Assembly: GCF_028622115.1 (NCBI RefSeq)
Contig: NZ_CP097263.1
Location: 6,820,001-6,884,000, forward strand
DNA: 64,000 bases
DNA from: Kutzneria chonburiensis
Lineage (GTDB): Bacteria > Actinomycetota > Actinomycetes > Mycobacteriales > Pseudonocardiaceae
Direction of reading: 5' to 3'
Shown here: in pieces, positions 45,767-54,003 of the stretch
Numbering within the stretch: the stretch's first letter is position 1
Layout of the letters: every line of letters begins with the position of its first letter
Notes under the pieces: model-generated
Databases searched by the model: none
What the model was told of the DNA's origin: nothing
Seen by the model: the letters and a program-made list of their open reading frames with translations, nothing else
Made by a program: the position numbers and the translations under genes

Positions 45767-45801
45767 CCGCCCGGGACGTCCACTGTGGACATCCCGGGCG
45801 G
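45767..45801 (-). terminator. Terminator hairpin after the Tat-secreted barrel protein
   Basis: Arms starting CCGCCCGGGA pair over 17 bases with one mismatch. The centre is the 13-bp palindrome GTCCACTGTGGAC (45778-45790). It lies 12 bp after the stop of the leftward gene. Confidence 0.65.
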
Positions 45802-45812
45802 CTGCCTCGCGG

Positions 45813-46301
45813 TCAGGTGGTGACGGTCAGCGCGAAGTTGATCCGGTCCGGCGTCGGATAGGTGATCGTTCCTTCGCCTTTGGCGTTGGCGTACTGGCCG
45901 GTGCCGCCGACCACGGCCAGCGGGTTCTGCACCGGCGACGGCAAAACCATGGGGTGCATGGAGCTCAGGTGCAGCTCGCCCTTGCCGCCGGCGGTCAGCC
46001 GCAGCACGATCTTCATCTGCACGATCAACTTCGCCGGGTTGTCGGCGGTCACGTTGACCACGGTGCCGATCATCGAGCCGTCGCCGGCCGTGGCCCCGGA
46101 CGAGTCGAAGACGGCCAGCAGCATGGCGAAAGTCGTGCCGACCACGGCCTTGTCCAGCGGGGAACTGGCAGTCCTGCTGGCGACGAAGGTCGACTGGTCG
46201 TTCGTCGTCGCCGACGCGGTGCGGGCGCCGGCGACGACCAGCCCACCGGCGGCCATCGCCGGCGCCGCGAGCAAAGCGGATCTCCGCGACCACAGCGCCA
46301 T
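45813..46301 (-). CDS. Tat-secreted allene-oxide-cyclase/dirigent-like barrel protein
   Basis: This 162-residue protein has a Tat signal (WSRRSALLAAPAMAAGG) and an eight-stranded-barrel pattern that ends with the conserved VVGGTGQYANAKGEGT seen in allene oxide cyclase-like and dirigent-like proteins. Bacterial members may bind small lipophilic ligands or steer coupling reactions. Its function here is unknown. It converges on the propeller operon. Confidence 0.8.
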   Translation of the reverse strand: MALWSRRSALLAAPAMAAGGLVVAGARTASATTNDQSTFVASRTASSPLDKAVVGTTFAMLLAVFDSSGATAGDGSMIGTVVNVTADNPAKLIVQMKIVLRLTAGGKGELHLSSMHPMVLPSPVQNPLAVVGGTGQYANAKGEGTITYPTPDRINFALTVTT

Positions 46302-46371
46302 CGGATCACGGTACGCACCGGCAGCCCGTTTGCGCTGGTCAGTGCCCCGATCGAGTGACCATGTCGGTGAC

Positions 46372-47349
46372 TCAGCCGAGCCAGACGTTGCGACGCTGGG
46401 TGAGCAGCCGGTAGAGGGTCTGCTGGATGGTCTCCCGGACCTGGTCGGTCAGGTTGAACACCAGCATCGGGTCCTCGGCCGCGCCCGGCTCGTACTGGTC
46501 GGTCCTGATCGGCTCGCCGAACTCGATGTACCACTTGGACGGCAGCGGCACCGCGCCCAGCGGCCCCAGCAGCGGGAAGGTCGGCGTGACCGGGAAGTAC
46601 GGCAGCCCGAACAGCCGGGCGATCAGCTTGATCTCGCCGATCTTCGGGTAGATCTCCTCGGCGCCGACGATGGACACCGGGATGATCGGCGTACGGGTCC
46701 GCAGCGCCGCCGACACGAAGCCGCCGCGGCCGAAGCGCTGGAGCTTGTACCGGTCCTTGTAGGGCTTGCCGACGCCCTTGAAGCCCTCCGGCCACACGCC
46801 GACCAGCTCGCCGCCGCGCAGCAGCCGCTCCGCGTCCGGGTTGCAGGCCAGGGTCTGGCCGGTCTTGCGGGCGATGGAGCTGATCATCGGCAGCCGGAAC
46901 ACCAGGTCGGCGCCGAGCATGCGCAGGTGCCGGTTGGCCGGGTGGTGCTCGTGCACCGCGACCGCGGTCATCACCGAGTCCATCGGCAGCGTGCCCGAGT
47001 GGTTGGCCACCAGCAGCGCGCCGCTGTCGGCCGGCACGTTGTGCAGGCCGATGGTCTCCACCCGGAACCACTTCTCGTACAGCGGCCGCAGCAGCGGCAT
47101 CATCACGTTGTCGGTCAGCTCGCGGTCGAAGCCGAACTCGTCGACCTGGTAGTCGCCGGTGATCCGGCGGCGCAGGAAGGCCAGCGTGTCGGCCAGCCGG
47201 CGCTCCCACTCGGGACCGGTCTCGGCCGCCTTGGCGGCGGTGTCCGCGGGCGGCGGCACCTGCTCCATCCGGGGCCGGGCGGGCGGCGCCGTGCGGGGCG
47301 CGGGCCGGTCGGTCGTGTTGTGCAACGGGATCACACGTGCGTCGGGCAT
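46372..47349 (-). CDS. Lysophospholipid acyltransferase family protein (PlsC-like)
   Basis: This 325-residue protein has a Pro-rich N-terminus and an acyltransferase domain with ANHSGTLPMD, a variant of the His-Asp motif with wider spacing, then LACNPDAERLL, VWPEGFKGVGKPY and PIIPVSIVGAEE. It matches the conserved actinobacterial protein Rv0502. ATG 47349 has a strong AGGAGG eight bases upstream; a GTG at 47370 overlaps the upstream stop. It probably acylates a glycerolipid precursor at the membrane. Confidence 0.88.
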   Translation of the reverse strand: MPDARVIPLHNTTDRPAPRTAPPARPRMEQVPPPADTAAKAAETGPEWERRLADTLAFLRRRITGDYQVDEFGFDRELTDNVMMPLLRPLYEKWFRVETIGLHNVPADSGALLVANHSGTLPMDSVMTAVAVHEHHPANRHLRMLGADLVFRLPMISSIARKTGQTLACNPDAERLLRGGELVGVWPEGFKGVGKPYKDRYKLQRFGRGGFVSAALRTRTPIIPVSIVGAEEIYPKIGEIKLIARLFGLPYFPVTPTFPLLGPLGAVPLPSKWYIEFGEPIRTDQYEPGAAEDPMLVFNLTDQVRETIQQTLYRLLTQRRNVWLG

Positions 47350-47366
47350 GGGTTCCACCTCCTCAC

Positions 47367-48410
47367 TCACCTGATCGGGATGCGGGCGGCGAGGTCGAGA
47401 ATGCCCCGCTCCGCCGCCGTCAGGGTGTCCACGTCGATCGCCGGGCGCAGCGCCCGGCCGCTCACGTAGTCGTCGAACGCCTGTGTTGTCGTCCAGCGCG
47501 GCGTGAAGCCGAAGTCACGCTGGAGCAGGGTCGTGTCCACGACGCGGCCGAAGTTCAGGAACCGCATCTGGTCGGGCGAGAAGTCGACCAGCCGCGCGCT
47601 GCGCACCAGCCGGCCGACGGTGGGCACCGCCATGCTCGGCACCGGCAGCGCGACCCGGCCGGCGCGGCGGATCGCCTGGGAGAGCATCAGCACGCCGTCG
47701 CCGCCGACGTTGAACACGCCGGGCAGGTCGTGCTGGGTGGCCCGCTCCATCACGGCCAGCGCGTCCTCGGAGTGCAGCAGCTGCATCCGGGCGTCGTAGC
47801 CGAACACCGTCGGCACGACCGGCAGGGCGAAATACCTGGTCAGCACGGTGTCGATGCGTGGGCCGATGAAGTTGGTGAAGCGCAGCGTGGTCACCGCGAC
47901 GTCCGGACGGCGCCGGGAGAAGCCGCGGACGTAGCCCTCGACCTCGACCGCGTCCTTGGCGTAGCCGCTGGACGGCAGCGCCTTGGGGGCCATGTCCTCG
48001 GTGAACATCGCCGGGTCGCGGGAGCTGGCGCCGTAGACCGCGCTGGTCGACTTGACCACCAGGCGGCGCACCACCGGCGAGCGCTGGCAGGCGGCCAGCA
48101 GCTGCATGGTGCCGATGACGTTCATCTCCTTCATCGCCGTGCGGCCGGTTGGTCCGGCCGGGTTGGCGGTGACGGAGGCGTGCACCACGGTGTCGACCCG
48201 GGCGCTGGCGATGACCTTGGTGATGAGCGGGTTGCGGATGTCGGCGCGGACGAACTCCGCCCGGCCCATCCGGCGGAGCAGGTCGCGGGGCGGTGGCACG
48301 GTGTCCACGCCGAGGACCCGTTCGATGGACGGGTCGGCGGCCAGGCGCGCGGCGAGGTGGCCGCCGAGGAAGCGGCTCACTCCGGTGACGAGTACGACAT
48401 TGGGCGCCAT
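47367..48410 (-). CDS. NAD-dependent epimerase/dehydratase (GalE2-like)
   Basis: This 347-residue extended short-chain dehydrogenase has the NAD-binding VTGVSRFLGGHLA, VVHASVTANP, and STSAVYGASS before SGYAKDAVE, where the usual YxxxK is shifted to YAK. ATG 48410 has GGGAG five bases upstream. It is coupled to the acyltransferase, the same pair as Rv0501-Rv0502. The substrate is uncertain. Confidence 0.87.
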   Translation of the reverse strand: MAPNVVLVTGVSRFLGGHLAARLAADPSIERVLGVDTVPPPRDLLRRMGRAEFVRADIRNPLITKVIASARVDTVVHASVTANPAGPTGRTAMKEMNVIGTMQLLAACQRSPVVRRLVVKSTSAVYGASSRDPAMFTEDMAPKALPSSGYAKDAVEVEGYVRGFSRRRPDVAVTTLRFTNFIGPRIDTVLTRYFALPVVPTVFGYDARMQLLHSEDALAVMERATQHDLPGVFNVGGDGVLMLSQAIRRAGRVALPVPSMAVPTVGRLVRSARLVDFSPDQMRFLNFGRVVDTTLLQRDFGFTPRWTTTQAFDDYVSGRALRPAIDVDTLTAAERGILDLAARIPIR

Positions 48411-48562
48411 GCGACTCCCTGCAAAGGCGGCGACGCGAGCGATGCTACTCGTCGTGACGGGCCGAAACAGGGGCCAGGTACACAGCATTGACGCAGGTCA
48501 CGCCGGTTTTACCCCGGTCTCACCCGATCGGCGGGATCTGGTCGCGCACCCGTAACGAAGCA

Positions 48563-48590
48563 CGGCACCCGCGCGATCGCGCGGGTGCCG
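48563..48590 (-). terminator. 28-bp perfect palindrome after the bS22 gene
   Basis: CGGCACCCGCGCGA pairs perfectly with the following 14 bases. It starts 22 bp after the stop of the tiny ribosomal-protein gene and is a strong GC-only hairpin, so it is a likely terminator. Confidence 0.7.
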
Positions 48591-48611
48591 ACAGGCTTCA
48601 GGCCGAGCGCG

Positions 48612-48713
48612 TCACTTGCCGCGCTTGCGCCGCTGCACGCGAGTCTTGCGGAGCAGCTTGCGGTGCTTCTTCTTCGACATGCGCTTGCGACGCTTCTTGA
48701 TGACCGAGCCCAT
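48612..48713 (-). CDS. Ribosomal protein bS22 (AURKAIP1/COX24-type, 33 residues)
   Basis: This tiny, very basic protein starts [18 protein letters not shown] and ends RKRGK. It is the actinobacterial 33-residue protein encoded between bldC and galE2 (Rv0500B), found in mycobacterial 30S subunits as bS22. It is short enough that automatic callers often miss it. Lys and Arg make up more than half of the residues. GGATCC-rich sequence upstream gives only a weak ribosome-binding site. Confidence 0.9.
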   Translation of the reverse strand: MGSVIKKRRKRMSKKKHRKLLRKTRVQRRKRGK

Positions 48714-48841
48714 ACGGGATCCTTAGGTGTAGACGGTGTGGTCTTGGTGGTGCCCTCGTGCTGCACAGGGCTGCCGAGCCCCTGCCGCCGCGGGTAGCGG
48801 CCATGGCACCGAGCACGAACGACCTATCACTTTACCCGCAT

Positions 48842-48879
48842 GACCGAGCCCGGCTGGCACAGGTACCAGCCGGGCGGTC
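48842..48879 (-). terminator. Hairpin after bldC
   Basis: CCCGGCTGG pairs with CCAGCCGGG across an 8-base loop, extended by GACCG/CGGTC with a two-base bulge. It begins 11 bp after the bldC stop. Confidence 0.65.
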
Positions 48880-48890
48880 ACTCGGTCGAT

Positions 48891-49109
48891 TCAGCCCGCG
48901 TCGTAGTACGCGTTCTCCAGGTAGTCCTGCACCGCGCTTTCCGTCACGCGGAACGACTTGCCCACCCTCACGGCAGGCAGTTCGCCCGAGTGCACCAGGC
49001 GGTACACGGTCATCTTCGAGACCCGCATCACCTTCGCCACCTCGGCGATGGTCAGGAACTGCACCTGTGCGAGCCCGGGATGTGCTGTCTCCTTCTGCTG
49101 CGCCGGCAT
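48891..49109 (-). CDS. bldC: BldC-type MerR-like HTH developmental regulator
   Basis: This 72-residue protein has one winged-HTH domain: FLTIAEVAKVMRVSKMTVYRL, GELPAVRVGKSFRV and the final VQDYLENAYYDAG. It matches the excisionase-like BldC/Rv0500A family, which binds DNA as head-to-tail oligomers and times differentiation. It sits between proC and the bS22 gene, as in mycobacteria and Streptomyces. The long upstream gap suggests a leader. Confidence 0.92.
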   Translation of the reverse strand: MPAQQKETAHPGLAQVQFLTIAEVAKVMRVSKMTVYRLVHSGELPAVRVGKSFRVTESAVQDYLENAYYDAG

Positions 49110-49411
49110 GTGTCACCGCGTCCTTAAACACGTGTCGCGCCGTCGGCTTCCCCACCGGCGGTACCGACACGCACGTGCTCATCCGAGCGTAGCGGGACGC
49201 ATGGGGCTGCTGCGACGTTCGCGCCGCGCTGTGCGCCCAGTGGTGTCGGGATCCACCCGTACGCACCACCCTGGCCGCTCGGTTCGACCATTCGGCAGCC
49301 CCACCACGTCGCTCGCCGATCCCCGCTCACTTTCGAATGTCACATGCGGCGCATACTTGCCTCCCTGAGGCACCTGCGGACCGCATGTGACATCGCTTCG
49401 GGGCCGCGGGG
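49110..49411. other. 302-bp intergenic region upstream of bldC
   Basis: No gene is seen here. It holds a hairpin near the bldC start (CGTGTCG at 49131-49137 pairing with CGACACG at 49165-49171, with CGCCG/CGGCG inside), which may lie in the bldC leader, and the 55-bp palindrome at 49338-49392 after proC. The rest is plain GC-rich sequence that should include the bldC promoter. Confidence 0.6.
49338..49392. repeat. 55-bp imperfect palindrome, family B copy 1 (after proC)
   Basis: The ends TGTCACATGCGG and CCGCATGTGACA are perfect inverted repeats. A second short stem, GCCTC/GAGGC, lies at the centre (49359-49371). It starts 20 bp after the proC stop. The terminal TGTCACATGCG and the total length are shared with 59200-59254. 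Confidence 0.75.
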
Positions 49412-50221
49412 TTAAACGTCGTGGGCGCGGCCGAGCTCGGCGGAGCGGTCGCGGGCCGCTTCGATCGCCGCCAGCAGCGCCGCCCGGACCCCGTGCTTCT
49501 CCAGCTCGCGGATCGCCATGATCGTGGTGCCCGCCGGGGACGTGACGGCCTCACGCAGCGTGACCGGATGCTCCCCGGAGTCGGCCAGCATCGCCGCCGC
49601 CCCCACCGCCGACTGGATGATCAGCTGCGCCGCCGTCGCCCTGGGCAGCCCCAGCAGGATCCCCGCGTCGATCATCGCTTCGACCAGGAAGAAGAAGTAG
49701 GCCGGCCCCGATCCCGACAAGGCGGTCACCGCGTCCTGCTGGGCTTCCGGGACCCGCAGCACCTTGCCCACGCTGCCCAGCAGCTTGTCCACCAGGTCCA
49801 GGTGTTCCGGCGTCGCGTGCGCCCCGGCCGAGATCGCGCTCATCGCCTGCCCCACCAACATGGGCGTATTCGGCATGACCCTTACCACCGGCGTCCCCTC
49901 CGGCAGCTCCCGCTCGTACAGCGCCGTCGGCAGGCCCGCGCACAGCGACACCACCAGCGTGCCCGGCTTCAGCAGCGCGTTCAGCTCCGTGAGCAGCGGG
50001 TCGATGTCTTGCGGCTTCACCGCCACCACCAGCACCTCGGCCGCCGCCGCCGCCCCCGCCACCGTGACCGCCCGCACCCCGTACCGCTCCGTCAGCTCCC
50101 GGCAGCGCTCCTCGTAACGCTCCGTGAACATCAGGTCGCCCGGCCCCCACCCGGCGTCCAGCAGCCCGGACAGCAGCGCCTCACCGATCTTGCCTGCCCC
50201 CAGCACCGCGATCGTCGTCAT
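49412..50221 (-). CDS. proC: Pyrroline-5-carboxylate reductase
   Basis: This 269-residue enzyme makes proline from pyrroline-5-carboxylate. It has the N-terminal Rossmann motif AVLGAGKIGEALL, VVAVKPQD, VRVMPNTPMLVGQA and the C-terminal SGSGPAYFFFLVEAM with TSPAGTT. The start ATG 50221 matches the family. It is next to bldC as in Rv0500-Rv0500A. Confidence 0.96.
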   Translation of the reverse strand: MTTIAVLGAGKIGEALLSGLLDAGWGPGDLMFTERYEERCRELTERYGVRAVTVAGAAAAAEVLVVAVKPQDIDPLLTELNALLKPGTLVVSLCAGLPTALYERELPEGTPVVRVMPNTPMLVGQAMSAISAGAHATPEHLDLVDKLLGSVGKVLRVPEAQQDAVTALSGSGPAYFFFLVEAMIDAGILLGLPRATAAQLIIQSAVGAAAMLADSGEHPVTLREAVTSPAGTTIMAIRELEKHGVRAALLAAIEAARDRSAELGRAHDV

Positions 50222-50307
50222 ACCGAACAGCCTGCCAGCCACCGCCAGCCGGTTTCACGACCGGGGTCACGCCCCTCGGCGAAGTCTCCGAGATTTTTCC
50301 GGCGGGT

Positions 50308-50334
50308 TGTCGAGAATGGGGCGGCGGCTCCGTC
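50308..50334 (+). promoter_or_regulatory. ECF42-type promoter for the DGPF-sigma operon
   Basis: TGTCGA (50308-50313) and CGTC (50331-50334) are 17 bp apart, which matches the bipartite motif reported for ECF42 targets (TGTCGA at -35 and CG(A/T)C at -10). It lies 40 bp before the DGPF gene, so the sigma factor encoded in this operon probably drives its own expression. Confidence 0.7.
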
Positions 50335-50373
50335 CCAGGGGCATCAGAGGGGTCCGAACGAAGGAGAACGGCC

Positions 50374-50778
50374 ATGAAGTACCTGCTGCTCAAGCACTAC
50401 CGCGGCGCGCCGGAGCCGGTGAACTGCGAGCCGATGGACAAGTGGACGCCGGCCGAGGTGGACGCGCATATCCAATACATGCGGGACTTCGCGGCCAAGC
50501 TGGAGCAGACCGGCGAGTTCGTGGACGCGCAGGCGCTGGCGCCGGAAGGGGCCTGGGTGCAGTACGGCGGCGAGGGCAAGCCGGCGGTGACGGACGGGCC
50601 GTTCGCGGAGACGAAGGACCTGATCGCGGGCTGGATGATCATCGACGTCGAGTCCTGGGAGCGCGCGGTTGAGCTGGCCGGGGAGCTGTCGGCGGCGCCG
50701 GGCAAGGACGGGCTGCCGATCCACGAGTGGCTGGAGGTCCGCCCCTTCATGAACGAGCCGCCTACTGTGACGGAGTGA
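50374..50778 (+). CDS. DGPF-domain (YCII-related) protein
   Basis: This 134-residue protein has the signature TDGPFAETKDLIAGW and an N-terminal YLLLKHY strand. DGPF proteins are small ferredoxin-like-fold proteins encoded beside ECF42 sigma factors. The molecular role is unknown. Its stop overlaps the sigma-factor start as GTGA. Confidence 0.92.
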   Translation: MKYLLLKHYRGAPEPVNCEPMDKWTPAEVDAHIQYMRDFAAKLEQTGEFVDAQALAPEGAWVQYGGEGKPAVTDGPFAETKDLIAGWMIIDVESWERAVELAGELSAAPGKDGLPIHEWLEVRPFMNEPPTVTE

Positions 50779-51917
50779 ACGAATCCCTGCTGCGGGAACT
50801 GGTCCCCGCAGTGATCGGCGTCCTCGTCCGGCGCGGTGCGGACTTCGCCTCGGCCGAGGACGCGGTGCAGGAAGCCCTGATCAAGGCCCTGGAAACGTGG
50901 CCGGACGACCCGCCGCGGGATCCGAAGGCGTGGCTGGTGGCGGCGTCGTGGCGCAAGTTCCTCGACGCCGTCCGGTCGGAGTCGTCACGGCGCGGTCGTG
51001 AGCTGGCCACCGAGGTGGAGCCCGCGGCCGGCCCGGTGCCGGACACCGACGACACGCTGCGGCTGTTCTTCCTGTGCGCCAACCCCGACCTGCCCCCGGC
51101 CGCCGCCGTCGCCCTCACGCTCCGTGCCGTCGGCGGCCTCACCACCCGGCAGATCGCCGACGCCTACCTGGTGCCCGAGGCGACCATGGCCCAGCGGATC
51201 AGCCGGGCCAAGAAGAAGATCGAGGGGCAGCGCCTTGACCGTCCCGGTGATCTCGGGACCGTGCTTCGGGTGCTCTACCTGGTGTTCAACGAGGGCTACA
51301 GCGGCGACATCGACCTCGCCGCCGAGGCCATCCGCCTCACCCGTCAGCTCGCCGACCTCACCAACGAGGAGCCCGAGGTCGCCGGCCTGCTCGCCCTCAT
51401 GCTCCTGCACCACGCCCGGCGCCCCTCCCGCACCGGTCCCGGCGGCCGCCTGATCCCGTTGGCCCAGCAGGACCGTTCCCGTTGGGACACCAATTTGATC
51501 GCCGAGGGTGTCGTCATCCTCCAGGTGGCGCTGCTTCGCGACCGCCTCGGCGAGTACCAGGCCCAGGCCGCCATCGCCGCCCTGCACGCCGACGCCCCCA
51601 GCGCCGAGGAGACCGACTGGGTGCAGATCGTCGAGTGGTACGACGAGCTCTTGCTCATCACCGACAGTCCCGTCGTCCGCCTCAACCGCGCCGTCGCCGT
51701 CGGCCAGGCCGACGGTCCAGCAGCCGGCCTCAAGGCCCTCGCCGACCTCGACCCCGGCCTGCCCCGCTACGCCGCCGTCACCGCCTACCTGCACGAGCGC
51801 GCCGGCGACCTCGCCCAGGCCGCCGACCTCTACGCCCAGGCCGCCCAGTCCGCCTCCAGCCTCGCCGAACGCGACCACCTCACCCGGGAGGCAGCCCGCG
51901 TGCGGCAGTTGCTCTGA
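50775..51917 (+). CDS. ECF42-family RNA polymerase sigma factor
   Basis: This 380-residue protein has sigma region 2 (FASAEDAVQEALIKALETW), region 4 (LTTRQIADAYLVPEATMAQRISRAKKKIE is typical) and a C-terminal extension of about 200 residues with TPR-like helices, ending in AGDLAQAADLYAQAAQSA. That extension and the DGPF partner define group ECF42, which has no anti-sigma factor; the C-terminal part is needed for activity in studied members. The GTG start is coupled to the DGPF stop. Confidence 0.92.
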   Translation: MNESLLRELVPAVIGVLVRRGADFASAEDAVQEALIKALETWPDDPPRDPKAWLVAASWRKFLDAVRSESSRRGRELATEVEPAAGPVPDTDDTLRLFFLCANPDLPPAAAVALTLRAVGGLTTRQIADAYLVPEATMAQRISRAKKKIEGQRLDRPGDLGTVLRVLYLVFNEGYSGDIDLAAEAIRLTRQLADLTNEEPEVAGLLALMLLHHARRPSRTGPGGRLIPLAQQDRSRWDTNLIAEGVVILQVALLRDRLGEYQAQAAIAALHADAPSAEETDWVQIVEWYDELLLITDSPVVRLNRAVAVGQADGPAAGLKALADLDPGLPRYAAVTAYLHERAGDLAQAADLYAQAAQSASSLAERDHLTREAARVRQLL

Positions 51918-52185
51918 GCTCACGCTTTGCCGCCATGCTGACCTGGATCGCGGACTTCCTGATCGGGGCGTACGTCTGTGCCGAGCTGCACCACGATCCT
52001 GCCGCGTGGGAGACCCTGACAGGCACACGCCATCGACGTGCTGAGGTGCTCTGGATAGCGCGAAGCCCGGGGTCCCACGACAACGCGGGCACGATCCCGG
52101 GCTCACTTCCGAGCGCGTCCGCGAACCGCTCAGCCTGTGCTGAAGGTAGCAGGTTGTGGCAGCCATGTGGCGGCTGCATTGCGGC
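51918..52185. other. Intergenic region with possible gene remnant
   Basis: This 268-bp gap lies between the convergent sigma-factor and thioesterase genes. An open frame from 51944 begins MLTWIADFLIGAYVC but runs on antisense through the thioesterase gene. It uses codons rare in this window (ACA, ATA, TGT), so it may be a decayed gene piece or chance. No clear hairpin was found. Confidence 0.4.
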
Positions 52186-53031
52186 TCAGCTGCTGTTGGT
52201 CTCCTGGGGGCTCAGGGCCAGCTGGCGGGACTGGCAGACGAGGCGGCCGGAGGAGTCGAGGATGGTGGCGTCCTGGTCGAACCACTGGCCGTGGACGGCG
52301 CGGCATTCGACCTGGGCGCGGAGCCAACCGGGCTCGGGACGGGCGCGGACGAGGCCGGTGAGCTGGACGGTGGGGGACCAGCCGAAGCGGCCGAGGTTGA
52401 AGGTCAAGGGCATGGCGATGTCACCGGCGACCAGGGCGAAGAAGGGGTCGGGCTGCTCGCCGCCGCGGGGGCGGACCCACATGCGCAGACGGAGGGGATC
52501 GCCGGTGCGGCGTTCGAGGAAGCCGGCGCCGATGGGGTCCACCAGGACCTCGCACGCCCGGGCGAGCTTGAAGACGCCGACGGCGTTGGGGAGGGAGCCG
52601 AGGTCGATGGCGTTGGCCGGGGGCAGGACGGGGAGCTCGGGAAGGTCCCGCCACGCCGGACGTTCCTCAGGCAGCCGGCCGACGGTGACCATGGCCTCGA
52701 CGCACGCGGAGCCCCGCTGCTCGAGGGACACCCGGACGACCACCACCGTCCGGCCGGTCTTGCGGACCTCGGTCTTGAGCATCACCGGCCCGACCGAAGG
52801 CGCACGCAGGAACTGGGCGCTGACGGCGAGGGGATCGACGAGCTCGCTGCCGGAGCCCTCGACGACCTGCACGCCGGCCCGCGCCAACAACGCGAGCAAG
52901 AAGCCGCCATGGGGCTTGGTGCCGACGGTCCAGTCCGGCGGCAGGTCCGCGATGGCGGTGCCGTCACCGAGTGGGCGCACGGCGGACGCGGCCGAGAACG
53001 GCCGGATCGCCGGCGCCTGACCGGCGCTCAT
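52186..53031 (-). CDS. Acyl-CoA thioesterase-like (TesB/4HBT_3) protein
   Basis: This 281-residue protein has a double-hotdog pattern: DWTVGTKPHGGFLLALLARA in the first half, SAQFLRAPSVGPV, and FGWSPTVQLTGLVRARP in the second half, like TesB-type thioesterases. It probably hydrolyses acyl-CoA esters of unknown chain. The ATG overlaps the proline dehydrogenase stop as ATGA. Confidence 0.85.
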   Translation of the reverse strand: MSAGQAPAIRPFSAASAVRPLGDGTAIADLPPDWTVGTKPHGGFLLALLARAGVQVVEGSGSELVDPLAVSAQFLRAPSVGPVMLKTEVRKTGRTVVVVRVSLEQRGSACVEAMVTVGRLPEERPAWRDLPELPVLPPANAIDLGSLPNAVGVFKLARACEVLVDPIGAGFLERRTGDPLRLRMWVRPRGGEQPDPFFALVAGDIAMPLTFNLGRFGWSPTVQLTGLVRARPEPGWLRAQVECRAVHGQWFDQDATILDSSGRLVCQSRQLALSPQETNSS

Positions 53032-53954
53032 GACCGCCCGACCAGGGACCGGAGGAAGAACGCCGTGTTCGCGGGGCGTTCGGCCAGCCGCCGCATCAGG
53101 TAGCCGTACCACTGTTCGCCGTAGGGCACGTAGACACGCACCGCCTCACCTGAGTTGACGAGCCGGAGCTGCTCGTCGGGTCGGATTCCGTACAGCATCT
53201 GATATTCGTAGCTACCTGGTTTACGGCCGTACCACAGCGCGCGTTCGGCGATCACCGAGACAAGTCTCGGATCGTGGGTGGCGAACATGGGGTAGCCACG
53301 CCCGGCCAGCAGCGCGTTTGCGCAGCGTACGTAGCTCAGATCGACCTCGTGCGGGTGCGAAAAAGCCACCGAGGGCGGCTCCGCATATGCCCCTTTGCAC
53401 AGCCGAACGCGCGATCCGGTGCCGGCCAGGGCCACGCAGTCGTCGAGGGTGCGGCGCAGGTACGCCTGCACCACGGCCCCGACCCACGGCCAGGTCCGCC
53501 GGAGCTCGGCCAACACCCGCAGGGTGGAGTCGGTGGTCGTGTGGTCTTCCATGTCCAACGTGATCGTGGTGCCGCACTGCTCGGCCGCGGCGGCGATGCG
53601 CGAGGCGTTGTCCAGGGCAAGCCGCTCGTCCAGCGCCTGCCCGACGGCCGAGAGCTTCACGCTGACCTCGGCGTGCCGGGCCAGCCCGTCGGCGTGCAGC
53701 CGGTCGAGCAGCCGCAGGTAGGCCTGCACGGTCTGTTCGGCCTGCACCTCGTCGGTGGTGTCCTCGCCGAGGTAGTCCAGTGACACCGACAGCCCGTCGG
53801 CCACCAGCCGCGAGGTGACGGCGACGACGTCGTCGGTGCTCTCACCCGCGACGAACCGGCGCACGACGTCCCGGCTCACCGGCGCGGTCGCCACGAGCCT
53901 GCGGACGGCGTCGTTGGCGCCGGCCGCGAGGATCAGGGTTCGCAGCGGATGCAC
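53028..53954 (-). CDS. Proline dehydrogenase
   Basis: This 308-residue FAD-dependent TIM-barrel enzyme has VSVKLSAVGQAL, TLDMEDHTTTDSTL, VVQAYLRRT, VRLCKGAYAEP and the FATHDPRLV and YEYQMLYGIR motifs of monofunctional PRODH. It oxidises proline to pyrroline-5-carboxylate, the reverse direction to the nearby proC. It lies about 50 bp after the isomerase gene and is coupled to the thioesterase. Confidence 0.94.
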   Translation of the reverse strand: MHPLRTLILAAGANDAVRRLVATAPVSRDVVRRFVAGESTDDVVAVTSRLVADGLSVSLDYLGEDTTDEVQAEQTVQAYLRLLDRLHADGLARHAEVSVKLSAVGQALDERLALDNASRIAAAAEQCGTTITLDMEDHTTTDSTLRVLAELRRTWPWVGAVVQAYLRRTLDDCVALAGTGSRVRLCKGAYAEPPSVAFSHPHEVDLSYVRCANALLAGRGYPMFATHDPRLVSVIAERALWYGRKPGSYEYQMLYGIRPDEQLRLVNSGEAVRVYVPYGEQWYGYLMRRLAERPANTAFFLRSLVGRS

Positions 53955-54003
53955 GGCGCGACTCTACGTCCCAACCGACGATCACGGTTAGCGAAGTTAC
54001 CGA

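Noticed and set aside
50727-50774. ECF42 sigma start 16 codons upstream of 50775
   Set aside because: It would overlap the DGPF gene by 52 bases, and the sequence there has no sigma features. GTG 50775 gives the common four-base overlap.
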